Below, one piece after another: positions 57,256 to 64,000 of a stretch of 64,000 nucleotides of DNA; within the stretch, counting starts at the first letter, position 1, and each line of letters starts with the position of its first letter. Both the position numbers and the translations under genes were made by a program. Source of the stretch: Pseudomonas azotoformans (lineage in GTDB: Bacteria > Pseudomonadota > Gammaproteobacteria > Pseudomonadales > Pseudomonadaceae); assembly GCF_900103345.1 (NCBI RefSeq), contig NZ_LT629702.1:3410001-3474000 (forward strand). The letters are read 5' to 3'. Under the pieces are notes generated by a model. It saw only the letters and a program-made list of their open reading frames with translations. It searched no databases and was not told where the DNA came from.

Positions 57256-59205
57256 ATGGGGTTTCTCAAAACAGCGCCTATGCGCTATTTGCTGTTGGTC
57301 ACCGGTGCCTGGCTGGTTGTGTTCCTGCTCACGCGCAGCGTGTTGCTCATTACTCACCTGGATGAAGTCGGTGGCAACCTGCTGCCGGTGTTTGGCGTGG
57401 GCCTGCTGTACGACCTCGGCTTTCTGGCCTACGCGGCACTGCCACTGGGGCTGTATCTGCTGCTATGCCCACCCGCCCTCTGGCGCCGTCGCGGTCACCG
57501 CTGGTTCCTGCAGGCGGTATTGACCGTCAGCCTGTTCGCCATGCTGTTCACCTCGGTCGCCGAATGGTTGTTCTGGGATGAATTCGGTGTGCGCTTCAAC
57601 TTTATCGCCGTCGATTACCTGGTGTACTCCGATGAGGTGTTGAACAACCTGCTGGAGTCCTACCCGATCGGCAAGTTGCTCAGCCTGTTGGCAATGCTCG
57701 CGGTCGTATTGAGCCTGGCCCTGCGCAAACCGTTCAACGCCGCGATGAATGCACCGCTGCCGGCAATGCGTGGCCGTCTGGTCAATGCCCTGGGCCTGTT
57801 GGTCGTTGCCGGCCTCAGCCTGCAACTGATCAGTCAGGACAGCCCGCGCGCCCAAGGCGGCAACGCCTACAAGAACGAGTTGGCGAGCAATGGCCCGTAT
57901 CAGTTTTTCGCCGCGTTCCGTAACAATGAACTGGACTACACCCAGTTCTATAAAAGCCTGCCCGCGGACGTCGTCGCCACACAGTTGCGCGCCGAACTGA
58001 GTGAGCCCAATGCTCGCTTCATCGACAAGGATCCCTTGGACATCCGCCGCGCCATCGACAACCCCGGCACGCCGCGCACACCCAATATCGTGCTGGTGAC
58101 CATCGAAAGCTTCAGCGCCAAATACATGGGCAGCAACGGCGACGAGCGCAACCTCACGCCCAACCTGGATGCGCTGCGCAAGCAGAGCCTGTACTTCAAT
58201 AACTTCTATGCCACCGGCACCCGCACGGATCGAGGCCTGGAGGCCATTACCCTGGCCATCCCACCGACACCGGGGCGTTCGATCGTCAAGCGCATCGGGC
58301 GCGAAAGTGGCTTCGCCAGCCTGGGCCAGCAGCTCACCGCCATCGGCTACGACAGTGTGTTCGTCTACGGCGGACGCGGCTACTTCGACAACATGAATGC
58401 CTTCTTCAGCGGCAACGGCTATCGGGTCGTCGACCAGAGCAGCGTGCCCGAATCGGAGATCTCATTCAAAAACGCCTGGGGCATGGCCGACGAAGACCTC
58501 TACAAACAAACCCTGAAGCTGGCCGATGCCGACTACGCCAAGCAGCAGCCGTTCCTGCTGCAACTGATGACCACCTCCAACCATCGCCCCTACACTTACC
58601 CGGATGGGCGCATCGATATCAAATCCGGTAACGGCCGCGACGGCGCGGTGAAGTACACCGACCACGCCATCGGCGAATTCCTGGAGGCGGCACGCCAGAA
58701 GCCGTGGTTCGACAACACGATCTTCGTGTTCGTCGCCGACCACACGGCCGGCAGCGCAGGCAAGGAAGACCTGCCCATCAGCAACTACCAGATTCCGCTG
58801 TTCATCTATGCCCCCAAGTTGGTCGACGCCCGGGAAACCGCGCAACTGGCCAGCCAGATCGACCTGGCGCCCACCTTGCTCGGCCTGCTCAACCTGAGCT
58901 ACGAATCGACCTTCTTCGGCCGTAACCTGTTGCAAGACAATCCGCTACCACCGCGTGTGGTGGTCGGCAACTACCAGCACCTGGGGTTGTTTGACGGCAA
59001 AGACCTGGCGATCCTCAGCCCACGCCAGGGCCTGCGTCGCCACGATCAAGCCCTGGGCGAGAGCCAGGAGCTGCGGGTGGGCAGTGATGACCCGCTGATC
59101 CTGCGCGCCATCACCTACTACCAGGCCGCCAGCTATGGCTTCAAACAGCAGTTGCTGGGCTGGAAAGCGCCGAAGGTCGCAGAACCTGCGATCAGCGCCC
59201 GCTGA
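57256..59205 (+). CDS. LTA-synthase-family membrane phosphotransferase/sulfatase
   Basis: A 649-aa protein with about five N-terminal membrane helices (to about residue 210) and an outer sulfatase-fold domain. The fold has NIVLVTIESFSAKYMG, the nucleophile-region ATGTRTDRGLEA, HRPYTYPDG and FVADHTAG, as in LtaS, OpgB and related phosphoglycerol or phosphoethanolamine transferases. Probable work: adding a phospho-alcohol to a periplasmic sugar; the exact acceptor is unknown. It is divergent from colR, so ColR may control it. Start chosen at 57256 with AAGGAAG upstream. Confidence 0.86.
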   Translation: MGFLKTAPMRYLLLVTGAWLVVFLLTRSVLLITHLDEVGGNLLPVFGVGLLYDLGFLAYAALPLGLYLLLCPPALWRRRGHRWFLQAVLTVSLFAMLFTSVAEWLFWDEFGVRFNFIAVDYLVYSDEVLNNLLESYPIGKLLSLLAMLAVVLSLALRKPFNAAMNAPLPAMRGRLVNALGLLVVAGLSLQLISQDSPRAQGGNAYKNELASNGPYQFFAAFRNNELDYTQFYKSLPADVVATQLRAELSEPNARFIDKDPLDIRRAIDNPGTPRTPNIVLVTIESFSAKYMGSNGDERNLTPNLDALRKQSLYFNNFYATGTRTDRGLEAITLAIPPTPGRSIVKRIGRESGFASLGQQLTAIGYDSVFVYGGRGYFDNMNAFFSGNGYRVVDQSSVPESEISFKNAWGMADEDLYKQTLKLADADYAKQQPFLLQLMTTSNHRPYTYPDGRIDIKSGNGRDGAVKYTDHAIGEFLEAARQKPWFDNTIFVFVADHTAGSAGKEDLPISNYQIPLFIYAPKLVDARETAQLASQIDLAPTLLGLLNLSYESTFFGRNLLQDNPLPPRVVVGNYQHLGLFDGKDLAILSPRQGLRRHDQALGESQELRVGSDDPLILRAITYYQAASYGFKQQLLGWKAPKVAEPAISAR

Positions 59206-59282
59206 TCGCCACGCGTGGCCCTTGCCTCCTGCGGGGCAAGGGCGTAACACTTGCGCCCATTCTCCGGCGACGACGCCCTTTC

Positions 59283-59981
59283 ATGTCCGACACCCTGCTG
59301 CTGATCGAAGATGACCGCCCACTGGCCGCCCTGACGGCGGAATTCCTGCGCGCCGAAGGTTTCAGCGTGGCGGTGGAACACCGTGGCGACCGGGCCGCCC
59401 AGCGCATTCTCGACGAAAAACCGGCGTTGTTGATCCTGGACGTGATGCTGCCCGGCATCGACGGTTTTACCCTGTGCCGACAGATCCGCGAGGAGTACCC
59501 CGGCCTGATCCTGATGATGACGGCGCTGGACGAAAACGCCGAGCAACTGACGGGGTTCAACGTGGGTGCGGACGACTACGTGGTCAAGCCGGTCGACCCG
59601 CTGTTGTTGCTGGCGCGTATCCGCTCGCTGCTGCGTCGCCATCCCCAGGCGCCCCGTGCGTATTACCAGTGGGGCACATTCCGGTTGGACCTCAACAGCC
59701 ATTTCGCCTGGCTCGACGAGGTGCCCTTGCAGTTCTCGGTGGCCGAGTTCGAGTTGCTTGCGATCTTTGCCCGCCACTGCGGGGTGTTGCTGACCCGCGA
59801 AAAACTCCTGCAAAGCCTGCGCGGCCTGGAGTACGACGGGCTCAATCGCTCGGTGGACATGCGCGTGTCGCGCCTGCGCAAAAAACTGATGAGCCTGGGC
59901 TGCCCGGTGACGATCCAGACCATCACGGCCCAGGGCTACCTGTTTGTCGAAACACCGCAAGAGGCCCGGCATGTTCTCTAG
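59283..59981 (+). CDS. OmpR-family response regulator (RstA-like)
   Basis: A 232-aa response regulator with Asp10/Asp11 and phospho-acceptor Asp53 (LLILDVMLPG), then a winged-helix domain (LNRSVDMRVSRLRKKLM...TITAQGYLF). Its stop overlaps the kinase start by 11 bp. Target genes unknown; it lies next to an LTA-synthase-like gene and groEL. Confidence 0.88.
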   Translation: MSDTLLLIEDDRPLAALTAEFLRAEGFSVAVEHRGDRAAQRILDEKPALLILDVMLPGIDGFTLCRQIREEYPGLILMMTALDENAEQLTGFNVGADDYVVKPVDPLLLLARIRSLLRRHPQAPRAYYQWGTFRLDLNSHFAWLDEVPLQFSVAEFELLAIFARHCGVLLTREKLLQSLRGLEYDGLNRSVDMRVSRLRKKLMSLGCPVTIQTITAQGYLFVETPQEARHVL

Positions 59982-61269
59982 AGTGCGACCCTGGATGGCG
60001 ATTCTCGCAGGCACCGGCTGGGGCGCGTTGACCCTGTATTTGCTGTGGCTGTGCGCCAATGCCTCGGTATTTGTCGGCGAGTACAGCTTTTTGCGCCTGA
60101 TGGCCGGGCCTGGCTATCTGGTGGCGGAGCAGCTCAAGGCCTTGCCGGCTGACCAGCGTGAAGCCCGTATGGAGGTACTGCGCGCGCGCTTCCAGTACCC
60201 GATCCGCCTCGTCACCCTGGGTGAGGTCGAACTGCCGCCCGAAGCGCTGATCATGCTGCAACACCAGCAACCGGCGCAGAGCAGCGACGAAGACATCACC
60301 TATTTCCCGCTCGACGACAAAACGCTGATCCAATTCGGCCCGATGTGGGGAACCGCCGAGGTCAAGGACCTGCTGCAATTCCCGGTGTATGGGATCACCG
60401 CATGCGTGGCCGCCCTGCCGCTGGTGCTGTGGATGTGGTTCGGTCTGCGTGCACGCCGCCAGCGTAGCGCCGACCTGCAAGCGCTCGATGCCTGCCTGGG
60501 CACCCTGGCTCGCACGCCCAACGCGATGCTGCCGGCCATGGGCAAGGAATGGGCGCCCGTGCTGCAGACCTTGCAGCAACACGCCCAAGACATCAACGCC
60601 ATGAGCGAACGCCACCGGGAAGTTTCCCAGGCCGTCTCCCATGAGTTGCGCACACCGTTGGCCCGCATGCGCTTCGCCTTGACCCTGCTGAGCAAAAGCG
60701 ACGATCCCGCTACCCGCACGCGCTTGCAGGAACGCCTGCAAACCGATGTGGAAGAACTTGAAGCCCTGGTGCGCGCCAGCCTGGCCTTTGCCCGGATGGC
60801 CGGCGCGCCCGCCGACCTGCAGCATGAGCCAATCCCTATCCGTGACTGGTTGCATCAGGAGTTTGCCTTGCTCGACGGGCATCAGCGCCGGCTGAACGTG
60901 GACACCGAGCCAGCGGACCTGCAACTGATCGGCGACCGCGCCTTGTTGCATCTGATCGTGCGCAACCTGTTGAGCAACGCCATCACCTACGCCCGCGACC
61001 AAGTGAGCGTCAGTGCTGCCCGCCAGGATGACCAGCACCTGGTGCTGCATGTGGACGACGACGGCCCCGGCATACTGGCCGAAAACCGCGAAAAGATATT
61101 CGAGCCGTTTGTACGACTGGCCATGGGCGGCGATGAGCCCGGCGGCTTCGGCCTTGGGCTGGCACTGGCCAGGCGCGCCAGCCAATGGCATCGCGGTGAG
61201 CTGTCGGTGGCGCGCAGCCCGTTGGGCGGGGCACGCCTGACGCTGATCCTGCCACTGCGCCCGCAGTAA
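59971..61269 (+). CDS. Sensor histidine kinase (RstB-like)
   Basis: A 432-aa kinase: membrane segments at about 8-30 and near 140-160; an RstB-type periplasmic middle (YLVAEQLKALPADQREARMEVL) with an acidic end; DHp box QAVSHELRTPLARMRFAL; HATPase NLLSNAITYA and GGFGLGLALARR. Cognate of the preceding response regulator by overlap. Signal unknown. Confidence 0.87.
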   Translation: MFSRVRPWMAILAGTGWGALTLYLLWLCANASVFVGEYSFLRLMAGPGYLVAEQLKALPADQREARMEVLRARFQYPIRLVTLGEVELPPEALIMLQHQQPAQSSDEDITYFPLDDKTLIQFGPMWGTAEVKDLLQFPVYGITACVAALPLVLWMWFGLRARRQRSADLQALDACLGTLARTPNAMLPAMGKEWAPVLQTLQQHAQDINAMSERHREVSQAVSHELRTPLARMRFALTLLSKSDDPATRTRLQERLQTDVEELEALVRASLAFARMAGAPADLQHEPIPIRDWLHQEFALLDGHQRRLNVDTEPADLQLIGDRALLHLIVRNLLSNAITYARDQVSVSAARQDDQHLVLHVDDDGPGILAENREKIFEPFVRLAMGGDEPGGFGLGLALARRASQWHRGELSVARSPLGGARLTLILPLRPQ

Positions 61270-61388
61270 CCTTCGTGTTACAGCCTGTGACAGTGGACCG
61301 CTGGCATTCTCCGTAATCTCGCCACCTGATCCAGGGTTGCCCCTGAGCCCTGGGCCCCGTCCTCTGGACCCGGTTGGAGAGCCCGTTC

Positions 61389-61736
61389 ATGCGTCCCCCC
61401 AAACAGCATTTACCCACGTTGATGCTATCGCTGTGTATCGTCGCCTGCTCACTGCTGGCCAGCCAAGCGGCTGCCGTGAGCCGCGCAGCGCCTGACTTTC
61501 CTGGTTCGATCAAGTCGCCCGGCTACGACGCCCACACCCTTAAACTGCTGGGCGAGGTGACCATGTCCAGCCGCTGGCGGCGGCCCATACCCAGGCCACG
61601 CACTAAAGCCGCGACTCTGTCTGCCCAAGGCCCGCTCGGCCACACGTCTGCACCGTGGTCCGCTGCACGTGTGCCCTCGGCGCTCGCCAGAGGGATGACC
61701 TTCAAGAAGTTGTTGCGACGAGGCGGCATGGGCTGA
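61389..61736 (+). CDS. Small exported basic protein, hypothetical
   Basis: A 115-aa protein with a clear signal peptide (LMLSLCIVACSLLASQAAAV) and a basic Arg/Pro-rich mature part (RWRRPIPRPRTK, FKKLLRRGGMG). GGAGAG is upstream of the ATG at 61389. It follows the RstA/B-like pair by 119 bp and ends 17 bp before a terminator. I do not recognise it. It could be a periplasmic modulator of the kinase pair, or a coincidental frame. Confidence 0.5.
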   Translation: MRPPKQHLPTLMLSLCIVACSLLASQAAAVSRAAPDFPGSIKSPGYDAHTLKLLGEVTMSSRWRRPIPRPRTKAATLSAQGPLGHTSAPWSAARVPSALARGMTFKKLLRRGGMG

Positions 61737-61752
61737 ACGCTCGATCGGGCAT

Positions 61753-61791
61753 AAAAAAACCCCGCCTGCATCACTGCAGGCGGGGTTTTTT
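61753..61791. terminator. Bidirectional terminator between the small protein and groEL
   Basis: AACCCCGCCTGCA pairs with TGCAGGCGGGGTT around a TCAC loop, with A7 before and T6 after, so it can end transcription from both strands. Confidence 0.93.
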
Positions 61792-61811
61792 ATGAGCCGG
61801 GTAAGGCTGGC

Positions 61812-63470
<1,659 letters not shown>

Positions 63471-63508
63471 TTAAATACTTTGGAGTAACGGGAAAATGAG
63501 CGGGAAAA

Positions 63509-63805
63509 TTAAGCTTCCAGTACGGCGAGAATCTCGTTCTCAGCCATGACCAGCAGGTCTTCGCCGTCGATTTTCACAGTGTTGCTGCCGGAGTAAGGGC
63601 CGAATACAACCTTGTCACCGACTTTAACGGCCAGAGCACGCACTTCACCGTTTTCCAGGGTCTTGCCTGGGCCAGCAGCGACGATCACACCGTGGTTGGC
63701 TTTTTCAGCAGCCGAACCTGGCAGAACGATCCCGCCGGCGGTTTTCTTTTCTTCTTCGCTGCGACGGATTACGACGCGGTCGTGCAGAGGACGAAGCTTG
63801 CTCAT
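63509..63805 (-). CDS. groES: Co-chaperonin GroES
   Basis: A 98-aa GroES with the [13 protein letters not shown] start, the mobile loop [19 protein letters not shown] and the C-terminal EILAVLE. Caps the GroEL ring. First gene of the operon; GGAGAGATC precedes the ATG. Confidence 0.97.
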   Translation of the reverse strand: MSKLRPLHDRVVIRRSEEEKKTAGGIVLPGSAAEKANHGVIVAAGPGKTLENGEVRALAVKVGDKVVFGPYSGSNTVKIDGEDLLVMAENEILAVLEA

Positions 63806-63944
63806 TGTCGATCTCTCCTAATTGTGTTTTTCATCGGCCGGTGTCTGTACCGGCGGGTTGTATTCCGGCGGTGCCGGTCGCGCCTCGCCAAGCAAGACGC
63901 GGAAGTCTGTCTGGTGTCGCCACCAGAAACCTTGCGGTGACCGT

Positions 63945-63975
63945 TACATAAGGGCGCATTAGCTTATTACAAGGG
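63945..63975 (-). promoter_or_regulatory. Sigma-32-like heat-shock promoter of groESL
   Basis: On the minus strand CCCTTGTA (63968-63975), a 14-bp spacer, then CCTTATGTA (63945-63953). This fits CCCTTGAA-N13-17-CCCCATNTA well and lies 139 bp before groES. No CIRCE repeat was seen. Confidence 0.7.
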
Positions 63976-64000
63976 GCCGCGGCGGAAATTTTTTGCAGGC

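Overview
The window looks like chromosomal core and near-core DNA from a Pseudomonas of the P. fluorescens complex. The evidence is a GC-rich sequence with dense genes, an MvaT-type silencer in place of H-NS, the edd-glk-gltR-gtrS / gap-1 sugar locus, ColRS, an HxuIRA-type haem receptor system, and many short hairpin REP/REPIN repeats of two families typical of this group. I see no phage, insertion sequence, integron, CRISPR array, rRNA or tRNA.

Layout. 1-5.7 kb: a Nudix/ThiE-like fusion (cut by the window edge), argJ and secA on the minus strand, then a DciA-like (DUF721) gene on plus. 5.7-12.6 kb: a HerA-like ATPase, a PctA-type amino-acid chemoreceptor, a 56-aa protein, purU, mvaT and sbcB. 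12.8-19.5 kb: a tightly coupled six-gene plus-strand operon RDD / SpoIIM-like / DUF4129 / DUF4350 / MoxR ATPase / DUF58, the most coherent poorly understood system here. 19.5-25.9 kb: a PilZ protein, a small lipoprotein, pyruvate kinase, a ferredoxin-reductase plus enoyl-CoA hydratase pair, and class I fumarase with a strong leader hairpin. 26-30.8 kb: a DctB/DctD (MifS/MifR-like) two-component pair followed by an alpha-ketoglutarate-type MFS carrier. The carrier has a sigma-54 promoter and twin palindromes upstream, so the three genes form a self-contained sense-and-import unit. 30.8-34.4 kb: a four-repeat membrane protein of unknown function, a flavin-reductase-like protein, two small proteins and an AraC regulator.

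34.5-40.8 kb is the glucose/Entner-Doudoroff block: gtrS, gltR, glk and edd on minus, divergent from gap on plus. Two HexR-type operators lie between edd and gap. 41-46.5 kb is a haem uptake block: a Fur box, hxuI (ECF sigma), hxuR (FecR-like), hxuA (TonB receptor), haem oxygenase, then a DUF454 gene. 46.6-53.2 kb: a second chemoreceptor with a sigma-28-like promoter and leader hairpin, a nitroreductase, and a dihaem / imelysin / DUF1513 periplasmic operon. 53.3-61.7 kb is the envelope-stress block: a small membrane protein, an InaA-type kinase, a methyltransferase, colS and colR on minus; an LTA-synthase-like membrane phosphotransferase, an OmpR-type response regulator/kinase pair and a small exported basic protein on plus. 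61.8-64 kb: groEL and groES on minus, with a sigma-32-like promoter.

Start codons were re-chosen from Shine-Dalgarno placement and family conservation where the longest open frame was clearly too long. Family names come from recognition of the sequence, without database searches.
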